Position numbers and translations under genes: made by a program
Source: Daphnia pulex
Taxonomy: Eukaryota; Arthropoda; Branchiopoda; Diplostraca; Daphniidae
Direction of reading: 5' to 3'
DNA: 64,000 nt
NCBI RefSeq assembly: GCF_021134715.1
Contig: NC_060021.1
Coordinates: 124,001-188,000 of the forward strand
Notes under the pieces: generated by a model
The model's database searches: none
What the model was told of the DNA's origin: nothing
The model's input: only the letters and a program-made list of their open reading frames with translations
Shown here: in pieces, positions 55,734 to 64,000 of the stretch
How the letters are laid out: the number at the start of each line of letters is the position of its first letter
Numbering within the stretch: the stretch's first letter is position 1

Positions 55734-58700
55734 ATGGTTCAGTCAATGAAAAACACAAGGTCAGCCACCAAAGGCCACATAACAAGAGCAATAACCCGGA
55801 TCAACGGATTTGCAAATCAAGTAATGGCCCAAGAAGATGTTAAAGAACTAGAAACCTTAGAAACAAGATTGAAAAGTCTCTTCGAAAGCTACCAAAGCGC
55901 AACAAAAGAAATCAAGGAGAAATTAATAGCGACCAAGGCCGCGCAGGAGGAGATTGATGGGGATCTGGACACCTTTCTCCAAGTTCAAGATGAAGTGTCT
56001 GGAGCAAGATCAATCATCAAGCAGAAGAAGCAAGAATGGTTGGACGACGTGAAAGAAAAGCAAGAGGCAAAGAAAGAAGAGGACAGAGACAAACGATTGT
56101 TAGCGCTCTTCCAACAACAGGCAACAAGCCAAGCAGCAAATCAAGCGGCAAATCAAGCAGCAAATCAAGCAACAAATCTAGCAACAAGTCAAGCACAGAT
56201 GGCGCAAATTATTGCCCAAATCATGGCGGCCATTCCGGCACCTCCCGCGCCAGTAATCAACGTGACGGCAGCACCAGCCCCAGCTTCAGCCGTACAGTCG
56301 ATACGATTGCCGCAGCGACAAATTAAGCACTTCAAAGGAGACGTACTGGAATGGACCCAATTCTGGGAATCCTTTAACGCAGCTGTCCACTCTTCATCTC
56401 TTTCAAACGTCCAAAAATTCGATTACCTCAAGGAATATCTTAAAGGTGAGGCGTACCTGTTGGTTAACAATCTTGAATTAACAGATGCGAATTACCAAGT
56501 CGCAATCGACGAACTGAAAAGGATGTACGGGAAGACGGACGTTCTAATCGACGCGCACATTGAGAAACTGGATGCCTTGCAGCCCGTAAAGGACGGGAAC
56601 GACGTTCCAGCTCTGAGGAGCTTCCAGCTGAATCTCCAATCGCACATTAGCGCGTTGGAAACGCTAGGAGTCCCCACAAGTTCCTTTGGCGGACTCCTCG
56701 GAGCAAGATTAATCAAATTAATTCCTACCAGGCTCCAACAAGAATGGGCAAAATCGCCAACAAACAAATCAACGGACATCGAGATGGTCATCAAATTCAT
56801 TGGAGATCAAATCGACGCGGCCGAAAGGTTCAACCGAATCAAAGGTGTGGAAAAGGAGAAATCGTCTCCAGCTCCTAAACAGCCCAAACCGGCAAATCCA
56901 CAGCCGGCAACAGCATCACAATTGGCAGTAGGAGCCAAAGCAAGTCCAGCTCCTCAGGTTAAATCCGCCTTAAAAAATAAAAACGTTAAATTTAACCCAA
57001 GTTGGATTGTGTGCGAAAGGCCCTGCATCTTCTGCAGCCAAATTCACTGGCCGACAAAATGTCCGAAAGGGCTGACGGAAAGGAAAAAGATAATCTTTGA
57101 TTTGAAAAGGTGCGTCAACTGTTTTGGAGACAAACACGCGCTGAAGGATTGCACATCCGCCCGGAACTGCAACAAGTGCGGAGGGAGGCACCACACCGCT
57201 CTCTGCGACAAAGGAGACGTCAGAGTCACCAATCCCACAACAGCAGCAATAATCGTGGCCAGCGATCCAACTTTGACAACCACAGCCTGTGCAAGCAGCT
57301 TTGGACAATTGATGCTGAAAACGGCAACAGTCATCATCAGCGGCCAAAACGGTAACGAAACAAGAGCGATTTTATTTGCAGACGACGGAAGTCATCGTTC
57401 TTGGGTGTTGAAATCACTCTCATCGCAACTTAACATGAAGACAGTAGCGGTGGAAAACATCAGCACAAGAGTGTTTAAGAAAAAGGAACCCAACAAGCCC
57501 GAAATGACAAAAAACGTCGAAATGCAAGTAAGGGGCACCTGGCAAGGAGCCCCAAAAGTTACACTAATGGCTTTAGAATCGGATCACATTTCAGATACCG
57601 GCCCGTACGTAGGATCCGAATTTGCAAACAGCCTCTGGATCCAAAACGAAAAATTGGCCGACGACAGATTCGAGATGGCACACACCGAAGATCAGCCAAT
57701 TGGAATTTTAGTCGGAATGGACCAGATGTTCCAGATCATGTCGAATGAAGCCGCCATACAGAGTCCATGCGGATTGCGCGCGTTTCAAACGAAACTCGGA
57801 AGAATGATTGCTGGACCATCTCAAGAAGCAAAATCGAAGACAGGAACTCAAGTAATCCAAAATTTAATTTTAACATCAAGTTACCCGATTCCACAGATTA
57901 CGTCAACATTCGCGACAAGTAGCCAAAAAAGAAAAATCCTTTCAACTCAAGCAAACAAAACTCCGATGGAAAAGGAGACTGGAACGGCCAGTCCCCAAAC
58001 TACGCCAATAGGAGCGTCATTCTCAGATGCCCCAATCGGATCCAGCGGAGAAGAAGATAGTAAATGGTTTGAGAAGGAAGAACAAGTTGCTGCTAATTTC
58101 GACCTTTCTCTTTTCTGGAAAATAGAAAATTTTGCGAACCTTGAAGGCGCTGATGCAGTGGAATCGGATGATCGCTTCGATTTCTTTGACGAAAAAATAA
58201 CGAGATGGCCAGATGGAAGATACTGTACACCGATCCCTTGGACAACTGACAAGTGGAGACTTCAGAAAAATCTCCCGTTGGCCACCGGAAGAGTGGAGAG
58301 CACAATAACAAGATTGAGAAAAAATCAAGGAGATTTGGTGAATTACCACGCAGAAATCCAAAAGCTCATCGACAGCAAATTCGTCGAGGAGGCGAACATG
58401 GACTACGAAGAGCTTCACACCTATCTCCCACATCATCCGATCTTCAGAGGCGACAAATCAACGACGAAAATCAGACCCGTCTTTGACGGAGCAGCAAAAA
58501 CGAAATTTGGACCAAGTCTGAACGACGTGTTGGAGACCGGACCAAATCTCAATCCCGATCTCCTATCAGTGCTATTACGCTTCAGAAAGTACGAGATTGC
58601 CTGGATCGCCGACATAGAAAAAGCCTTTCTAAACATCGCCCTGCAGCCGGAAGATGCTGAAGCAATCAGGTTTTTATGGCCCAGGGATCCAGCAGTGGCT

Positions 58701-61700
58701 GGATCGCCTCTTATTGCCTACAAGTGGAAGAGAGTGCCCTTTGGCCTTAGTTCTAGCCCCTTTCTCCTACGTGTTACAATTAACAAACATTTCAAATCAC
58801 TAAAGTCTCGTTTTCCAGAAACTATTCAACAGCTGGAAGAAAGTTTGTACGTTGACGATTACCTCGGCGGAGCAAACAATTTATCAATCGCCAAGAAAAG
58901 AGTCGATGAGACGGACGAGATCTTTAGTGACGCCCAACTCAACATGAGAAGCTGGGCAACCAACAACGAAGACCTCAAACAACACCTGAAGGAGAAAGGA
59001 CTGTCGAATCAAGTCGTAGGCCTACTCTCCCCAGCCTTGGACGGCCAACAGAAGGTGTTAGGAATCCGGTGGGACACCGGATCCGATTCGTTCAAATTCA
59101 ACCCAGCATCCATCATCCAAGCAGTAGAAGAAGTGGGATCGGAAATCACCAAAAGAAAGATACTCAGTATCTCGGCAAGGATTTTTGATCCAATTGGATT
59201 TTTATCTCCCACTGTACTTTTGTTAAAGATTATTTACCAGAAGCTCTGGGAAAAGGAGATAGGTTGGGACCAAGCAGCGCCAGCCGATATCCAAAAATCT
59301 TGGAAGATAGTGATGACTGGTCTCGCCGATTTCACCGAACTACAAATTCCACGATGGATCGGACTATCCGAAAAAGTCACTTCTCACGAAATACACGTCT
59401 TCGGAGACGCTTCTGAAGCAGCGTATGGAGCCGTAGCCTACGCCCGACTCCAAAAAGGACAAGAAGATCCACTCATCATCCTACTGGCCAGCAAAACGAG
59501 AGTTGCACCCCTACCTAAGAAAAAAGTAACTTTACCGCGTTTAGAACTGCTGAGCTCACTTTTAGCCGTACGTTTAGGTGAAGTCGTAAAAAATGCAATG
59601 CAAGTCCAGTATTGGAGAACTATCTACTGGTCAGACTCCTTGGTTGCACTAGGATGGATTAGAGGAGAGCCGAACAAATGGAAACCATTCGTCCGAAACC
59701 AAGTGGAGACGATACGAAAATTTTCACAACCCGAGTGGTGGAGACACTGTCCAGGTCTCCAAAATCCGGCCGATCTTGCCTCGCGGGGAGCGCCAGCGCC
59801 AACGCTGGTAACCTCAACTCTTTGGTGGAACGGCCCGATTTGGCTCAAAGGAGAAGAAACGGAATGGCCAGATTCTCCCAACGACCAAATTCCACAAACA
59901 ATCCAGTCCGAAATGGAATCGGAAGCTAGGAGTACGACGGTCAGCACAACAGCAGCCATCGCAATTCCAACAGCCTCCGTCGACTGGAATCTCGACAAAA
60001 TTTCCACCTGGAATCGACTGTTAAGACGTACAGCCTGGGTCTCACGATTCCTCAGCAGGAGTCAAAAGAAGCTCAGACCTCCCGGTCCAGAACGAATGGA
60101 GTCGATAAAGGCAATTGGACCAGATGGAAAAGGAAGTGGAAAAGTTATCCGGATTACAAGATTATCCAGAGAGGAGCTGGATGAAGCGGAACTAACGATC
60201 TACAGACAGCTCCAACGAGAGCGGTATCCTAAGGCGTTTGAATCGCTACAGTTAGACAACACAATCCAGCCCAAGGAGAAAATCGCTGCACTTTTTCCAA
60301 TCTGGGACGCCAGAGACCGTCTCGTTCGAATCCATGGGAGAGTATCACTTGCCCTAAGAGATAGAAACATCGATCCCCCAATTTTGCTTCCTGCATCACA
60401 TATAGTAATCACTTTCTTAATTACAGACAAACACGAGTCACTACTACATGCAGGAGCAAAAGTAACACTATCCGAGTTAAAAGAAAAATTCTGGATAGTT
60501 AAAGGACGACAGCAAGAACTAGCAGCCCCTCTTCCTTTAAACCGACTCAAACATGCGCAATCTTTTCACGTTACAGGAGTCGATTTCGCTGGACCACTGC
60601 TGTACAAACCAGCACAGCGAAGGAAGAAAAGGAAAGCTCCACCAAGCGTCCAGGATCCGACGCCAGCAGACGATCCAACTGAAGAGCGAATCGAGGAGCC
60701 ACCCGCTGAAGGAGACGCTCCAATCGAAGCTCTAATCGTAGGCGAAGAGGATTCAGTCGAAGAAGATGTCGAAATCCAAGACATCTTAATAACAACAACT
60801 AAAGCTAAGAAAACGAACCATCTTAAAAGTTATGTTTGTCTTTTTACGTGTGCAGTCACTCGAGCGGTTCACTTGGAACTACTACCCGATATGACGGCGC
60901 GTTCCTTCTTACTAGCCTTTCGAAAATTCGCAGCTAGACGAGGACCCGTCTCAGTGATGTATTCGGACAACGCGCAAACGTTCCGATGTGTCGACCGATT
61001 CCTGAGAACTATTCACGCCGATCCCATCATTCAAGACTTTCTCGCGTCCAGAAAAACCCTTTGGATATTTTCCGCCAGCCTAGCGCCATGGTGGGGAGGA
61101 TTCTGGGAACGGATGGTGAGGAGCGTCAAGGATCTGCTGCGACGCTCCAACGGTCGAGCCTGCCTTGACTACATGGAACTGGAAGCGAGTTTAGCAGAAA
61201 TCGAGAGCGTAATCAACGCCCGCCCACTCAGCTATATTGGGGAAGGAGCTGACGATCCACTTCCGATAACTCCTAACCAATTTCTAAACAACAGACGTTC
61301 TACTCGTGCCGATCCGGAGCCAGCCGTTAACTTGCTGGATCCTACATCGACCAGCATCGTACTACAAGAGATGGACAAGAACAGGAGGGAATATGTCGCT
61401 GACATCTGTGCTAGATTCGTCGACGATTATCTACTCCAACTAGACAACTTCCACTCCAAAGGAAAATCCGGAAGGAAGATCCGCCTAGGAGAAGTCGTTG
61501 TTATCCACGACGAACACTCCAAACGACTCATGTGGTCTACCGGAGTAGTGAAGGAACTGATTCCAAGCCGCGACGGACTCATCCGTTCTGTCATGCTCAA
61601 GATTCCAAATGGTAATTTAATTAATAGAGCCATTCAATGTCTTCACCCTATAGAGCTGCGAGAAGATCTCGCCGAAGACGTCGAAATTGGAAATCCGGAA

Positions 61701-61949
61701 CCGATCCAGGAGCCGGAAGAGGATCCAAATCCAACTCTGCCAGAACCAGAAATCGATCTCGCTATCGGAGACGCTATGCCAGCTCCCGAAGAACCGGAAG
61801 ACGTCGTCGAAGATGTCGAGCCGGATGCTACGGGCTCTGGTGGGGAGTGTGTTAGGAATATTCCATTCCAACAGACGACGACGAGATCAGGGCGCCGCAC
61901 AACAACACCGGCGCACCTACGCGACTATTGCCTTGGGGGCCCCCGATAG
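55734..61949 (+). CDS. BEL/Pao gag-pol polyprotein
   Basis: One 2071-aa frame. Gag-like region with coiled-coil start and a PF03564-type capsid block (RQIKHFKGDVLEWTQFWESF); zinc-knuckle region with Cys/His boxes near residues 430-490 (CVNCFGDKHALKDC, CNKCGGRHHTALC); aspartic-protease region following it; reverse transcriptase with the YVDDYLGG active-site box; RNase H (VFGDASEAAYGAVAYAR); integrase (HVTGVDFAGPLLYK, MYSDNAQTF and the region after it); and a C-terminal DUF5641-type end (LGEVVVIHDEHSKRLMW). This order is typical of BEL/Pao. The frame ends inside the 3' LTR. Confidence 0.93.
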   Translation: MVQSMKNTRSATKGHITRAITRINGFANQVMAQEDVKELETLETRLKSLFESYQSATKEIKEKLIATKAAQEEIDGDLDTFLQVQDEVSGARSIIKQKKQEWLDDVKEKQEAKKEEDRDKRLLALFQQQATSQAANQAANQAANQATNLATSQAQMAQIIAQIMAAIPAPPAPVINVTAAPAPASAVQSIRLPQRQIKHFKGDVLEWTQFWESFNAAVHSSSLSNVQKFDYLKEYLKGEAYLLVNNLELTDANYQVAIDELKRMYGKTDVLIDAHIEKLDALQPVKDGNDVPALRSFQLNLQSHISALETLGVPTSSFGGLLGARLIKLIPTRLQQEWAKSPTNKSTDIEMVIKFIGDQIDAAERFNRIKGVEKEKSSPAPKQPKPANPQPATASQLAVGAKASPAPQVKSALKNKNVKFNPSWIVCERPCIFCSQIHWPTKCPKGLTERKKIIFDLKRCVNCFGDKHALKDCTSARNCNKCGGRHHTALCDKGDVRVTNPTTAAIIVASDPTLTTTACASSFGQLMLKTATVIISGQNGNETRAILFADDGSHRSWVLKSLSSQLNMKTVAVENISTRVFKKKEPNKPEMTKNVEMQVRGTWQGAPKVTLMALESDHISDTGPYVGSEFANSLWIQNEKLADDRFEMAHTEDQPIGILVGMDQMFQIMSNEAAIQSPCGLRAFQTKLGRMIAGPSQEAKSKTGTQVIQNLILTSSYPIPQITSTFATSSQKRKILSTQANKTPMEKETGTASPQTTPIGASFSDAPIGSSGEEDSKWFEKEEQVAANFDLSLFWKIENFANLEGADAVESDDRFDFFDEKITRWPDGRYCTPIPWTTDKWRLQKNLPLATGRVESTITRLRKNQGDLVNYHAEIQKLIDSKFVEEANMDYEELHTYLPHHPIFRGDKSTTKIRPVFDGAAKTKFGPSLNDVLETGPNLNPDLLSVLLRFRKYEIAWIADIEKAFLNIALQPEDAEAIRFLWPRDPAVAGSPLIAYKWKRVPFGLSSSPFLLRVTINKHFKSLKSRFPETIQQLEESLYVDDYLGGANNLSIAKKRVDETDEIFSDAQLNMRSWATNNEDLKQHLKEKGLSNQVVGLLSPALDGQQKVLGIRWDTGSDSFKFNPASIIQAVEEVGSEITKRKILSISARIFDPIGFLSPTVLLLKIIYQKLWEKEIGWDQAAPADIQKSWKIVMTGLADFTELQIPRWIGLSEKVTSHEIHVFGDASEAAYGAVAYARLQKGQEDPLIILLASKTRVAPLPKKKVTLPRLELLSSLLAVRLGEVVKNAMQVQYWRTIYWSDSLVALGWIRGEPNKWKPFVRNQVETIRKFSQPEWWRHCPGLQNPADLASRGAPAPTLVTSTLWWNGPIWLKGEETEWPDSPNDQIPQTIQSEMESEARSTTVSTTAAIAIPTASVDWNLDKISTWNRLLRRTAWVSRFLSRSQKKLRPPGPERMESIKAIGPDGKGSGKVIRITRLSREELDEAELTIYRQLQRERYPKAFESLQLDNTIQPKEKIAALFPIWDARDRLVRIHGRVSLALRDRNIDPPILLPASHIVITFLITDKHESLLHAGAKVTLSELKEKFWIVKGRQQELAAPLPLNRLKHAQSFHVTGVDFAGPLLYKPAQRRKKRKAPPSVQDPTPADDPTEERIEEPPAEGDAPIEALIVGEEDSVEEDVEIQDILITTTKAKKTNHLKSYVCLFTCAVTRAVHLELLPDMTARSFLLAFRKFAARRGPVSVMYSDNAQTFRCVDRFLRTIHADPIIQDFLASRKTLWIFSASLAPWWGGFWERMVRSVKDLLRRSNGRACLDYMELEASLAEIESVINARPLSYIGEGADDPLPITPNQFLNNRRSTRADPEPAVNLLDPTSTSIVLQEMDKNRREYVADICARFVDDYLLQLDNFHSKGKSGRKIRLGEVVVIHDEHSKRLMWSTGVVKELIPSRDGLIRSVMLKIPNGNLINRAIQCLHPIELREDLAEDVEIGNPEPIQEPEEDPNPTLPEPEIDLAIGDAMPAPEEPEDVVEDVEPDATGSGGECVRNIPFQQTTTRSGRRTTTPAHLRDYCLGGPR

Positions 61950-62160
61950 GTGGCCCCAAATTCAGTCGTTGGTCCCCAAATTCAGTCGTTGTTTCCCTAC
62001 CCCCCTATTGTTTATTCCCCCCCAATTTACTGTACAATATTCAGTGTGTTAAAATAGACGAGAGGTAAAAGACACGGTTTTGTTCGTGTCTAATTTATTC
62101 AACTTGGAAACTGTAAGTAAACGGCCCGACACGCCGAACATCCCTATTACATTTTCTACA
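61850..62160 (+). repeat. 3' LTR of the BEL/Pao element
   Basis: Matches 53440-53750 throughout by eye. The gag-pol frame ends about 100 bp inside it. Confidence 0.95.
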
Positions 62161-62860
62161 AAGATCTTGTCACGTCATCGTCACGTGTAGCAAAATTTAA
62201 ATTACGTGAAAATAACCTACGAAAATAAACAAGTTGGACGGCAACAGGCTTATCATTCACGGTGAGTAGTTGCAAAGCAAGTTTGACCCGTTTGTGAGCA
62301 GGTCGAGCAGCCGAAAAACAAAACAAATTTGTAGTAAACACTCATTTAAATAAATTGCGCAACGCTGTCTTATTATGGAAAAGTCAGACAGACGAATAAT
62401 AAAGTGGACGAGTCCTCTCCCTGTCCATTACAAGGCTGAAAATAAAAGCTCTGATAGAAGGGCCGCTTAGCAACTCGCACGAGGGAGAAAAGCCGGAGAG
62501 ATTTTTCCGTACACGCGCAAGGAATTCCCAAGAAGCGAAACGTGATCCTCCTTAATTGTTTACTGCTTCTTAGTCAGGTATTATAAATTGAATAGGTCCT
62601 TTAGTCCTTGGTCGTTTGCGTCATGAGACGTCCGAAAAACAAACAACAACGTTTTGCCGCTGGCGAGGTTTTGTGTTACGTGCCTGCGGTGGCATCGGCA
62701 CTAAGAAGACTAGAGTCTTTATTACTTTCATGCTATGCACAATTCTAGCTCAGTTGTGTTTGCCTAGCAACATAGATAAGATCACTCTGGTGAGTGGTAG
62801 AAGTCTTGGTATTCTTTTAACTTGCAAGTTGCATTTGTTTTCTTAGGGTTTACCTTCACA
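62161..62860. promoter_or_regulatory. Pyruvate carboxylase 5' region
   Basis: Sequence between the LTR element and the pyruvate carboxylase start. An AG acceptor at 62845-62846 just before the coding exon points to a 5' UTR intron. Short upstream ATG frames (for example from 62622) are probably 5' leader. Confidence 0.5.
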
Positions 62861-64000
62861 ATGCTGGGAGCTTGTGTATCGAGATGGGGCCTCACTGGCT
62901 TGCCCCTGCGTCTTCTGAACAGCAAAACGTGCTGCCCCACCACACAGCTCTACCAATCGCAGGCCAATTATTCACCCAACAAATGCAAAGATGTGGAATA
63001 CAAACCCATCAGATCAGTCCTGGTGGCCAATAGAGGTATATCTGACATTTTATTGTTCAATTTGTCCTTTTTATCAATGCCTTTTATCGAAACAGGTGAA
63101 ATTGCCATCAGAGTGTTTCGTGCTTGCAGCGAGCTAGGCATTCGTTCTGTGGCCATCTACTCAGAGCAGGACAAAATGCAAGTGCACAGGCAAAAGGCAG
63201 ATGAATCTTACCTGGTTGGCAAAGGTCTGGCTCCAGTTGCTGCGTATCTTTCCATTCCGGAAATCATCCGTGTCGCCAAAGAAAACCGAGTCGACGCCAT
63301 CCACCCTGGCTACGGTTTCCTCTCCGAGCGAGCAGATTTCGCACAAGCTTGCGTCGACAGTGGCATCCGTTTTATTGGCCCGTCTCCTCGCGTTGTCCAC
63401 CAAATGGGCGACAAAGTAGCTGCAAGGCAGGCGGCCATCGAAGCCAATGTCCCAATCGTCCCTGGAACTCCAGGTATTCACTTTTCTTTCTTTAATTGTG
63501 CACTGATTTCTGACTTGATTTTCATTTATCACAGGCCCAGTAACGACAACCGAAGAAGCAGTCAACTTTTGCCGAGAATATGGTCTGCCCGTCATCTTCA
63601 AAGCCGCTTACGGTGGTGGCGGCCGCGGTATGCGTGTCGTGCGTAAAATGGAAGAAGTGGAGGAGCTCTTCCAGAGGGCCACATCCGAAGCCCTGGCCGC
63701 TTTCGGCAACGGGGCCATGTTCATCGAGAAGTTTGTCGAGAGACCCAGGCACATTGAAGTGCAGATTCTTGGCGACCGAGCCGGAAACGTTGTCCATCTT
63801 TTCGAACGCGATTGCTCGGTCCAGCGCCGTCACCAGAAGGTGGTGGAAATCGCCCCAGCACCTAATCTCGACCCGGCTGTTCGCGAGCGTATGACCATCG
63901 ATGCCGTTCGACTTTGCCAGCACGTCGGTTACGAAAATGCCGGAACGGTCGAATTTCTGGTTGACGAAGCTGGCCGTCATTACTTTATCGAAGTTAACGC
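62861..64000 (+). CDS. PC: Pyruvate carboxylase, N-terminal exons (cut by window end)
   Basis: Exons 62861-63035, 63096-63473 and 63535 onward. The first ~45 residues ([20 protein letters not shown]) lack acids and are rich in Arg and Leu, a likely mitochondrial targeting peptide. The biotin carboxylase domain follows: [60 protein letters not shown], then the Gly-rich ATP-binding loop [16 protein letters not shown] and [20 protein letters not shown], and FIEVN at the end of the window. GYGFLSE and the Gly-rich loop are signature motifs. The enzyme makes oxaloacetate from pyruvate in mitochondria. It resembles other biotin carboxylases too, but [19 protein letters not shown] and the leader best fit PC. 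Confidence 0.93.

Larger units (their letters stand above)
53440..62160 (+). mobile_element. BEL/Pao LTR retrotransposon, looks whole
   Basis: An 8721-bp element bounded by two 311-bp LTRs and flanked by a 5-bp duplication AAGAT (53435-53439, 62161-62165). The LTRs begin TGTTAGG and end CTACA. Parts in order: 5' LTR, primer-binding region beginning TGGTCCTTCG right after the LTR, a leader with a small acidic frame, one long gag-pol frame, a short purine-rich stretch, and the 3' LTR. The LTRs show no difference by eye, so the insertion should be very recent. It looks whole. Confidence 0.95.

Noticed and set aside
53440-62160. An envelope-bearing retrovirus-like element
   Set aside because: No envelope-like frame with a signal peptide or membrane anchor follows pol; the gag-pol frame ends in the 3' LTR.
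1-64000. CRISPR arrays, operons with ribosome binding sites, rRNA genes
   Set aside because: The window is eukaryotic; no regularly spaced repeat array of that kind and no rRNA sequence was seen.

Overview
The window is animal nuclear DNA, most likely from a branchiopod crustacean such as Daphnia. The reasons are many short (about 60-80 bp) GT-AG introns, dense genes on both strands, an arthropod-type TTAGG repeat array, and orthologues of conserved animal genes. The species call is inference.

Host genes, left to right: 3' exon of ECH1 (+); a secreted single-domain angiotensin-converting enzyme (-); a broken HSP90/IP3-receptor mosaic (-); TMEM192 (+); a NuSAP-like gene (-) and a partial duplicate fused to a polyglutamine coiled coil (-); an APC11 - FAM89-like - CYREN-like cluster (+) so tight that it looks polycistronic; glia maturation factor (-); a C2H2 zinc-finger gene (-). 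After the mobile block come DCAF5 (-), a BUB1/BUBR1-type checkpoint kinase (+), UBE4A (-), CCT8 (+), a THAP-domain gene (+), a BTB/POZ gene (+) and the start of pyruvate carboxylase (+). DCAF5/BUB1 and UBE4A/CCT8 are head-to-head pairs with short shared promoters. APC11, the BUB1-type kinase, NuSAP and two other ubiquitin factors (UBE4A, DCAF5) give the window a cell-cycle and ubiquitin flavour, but this is probably chance clustering.

The centre, 18825-35456, is best read as one giant DNA transposon of 16.6 kb. It has 6-bp target-site duplications (TGTTTA), termini starting TATGG, and terminal inverted repeats about 4.4-4.5 kb long. The arms match without a length change over nearly 4 kb, yet differ in their outermost ~100 bp. 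Between the arms lie an intact spliced DDE integrase-like gene (386 aa), a RING plus C2HC zinc-finger gene, and broken copies of the host genes CCDC25 and QARS. Each arm also carries a broken 5' piece of HSP90, sharing a deletion with the HSP90 pseudogene at 7 kb.

Three smaller foldback elements have clear target-site duplications: 11787-12576 (8 bp, with the empty site visible in the NuSAP duplicate), 16923-17628 (9 bp, with a TTAGG telomere-type array inside) and 35491-36232 (7 bp). Two of them carry tRNA-like modules. A BEL/Pao LTR retrotransposon (53440-62160) with matching LTRs and a 5-bp duplication looks whole and very young. It sits between the BTB/POZ and pyruvate carboxylase genes.

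Exon borders were read by eye from splice signals and checked by reading-frame arithmetic. Orthologue names rest on remembered protein families, not on a search.
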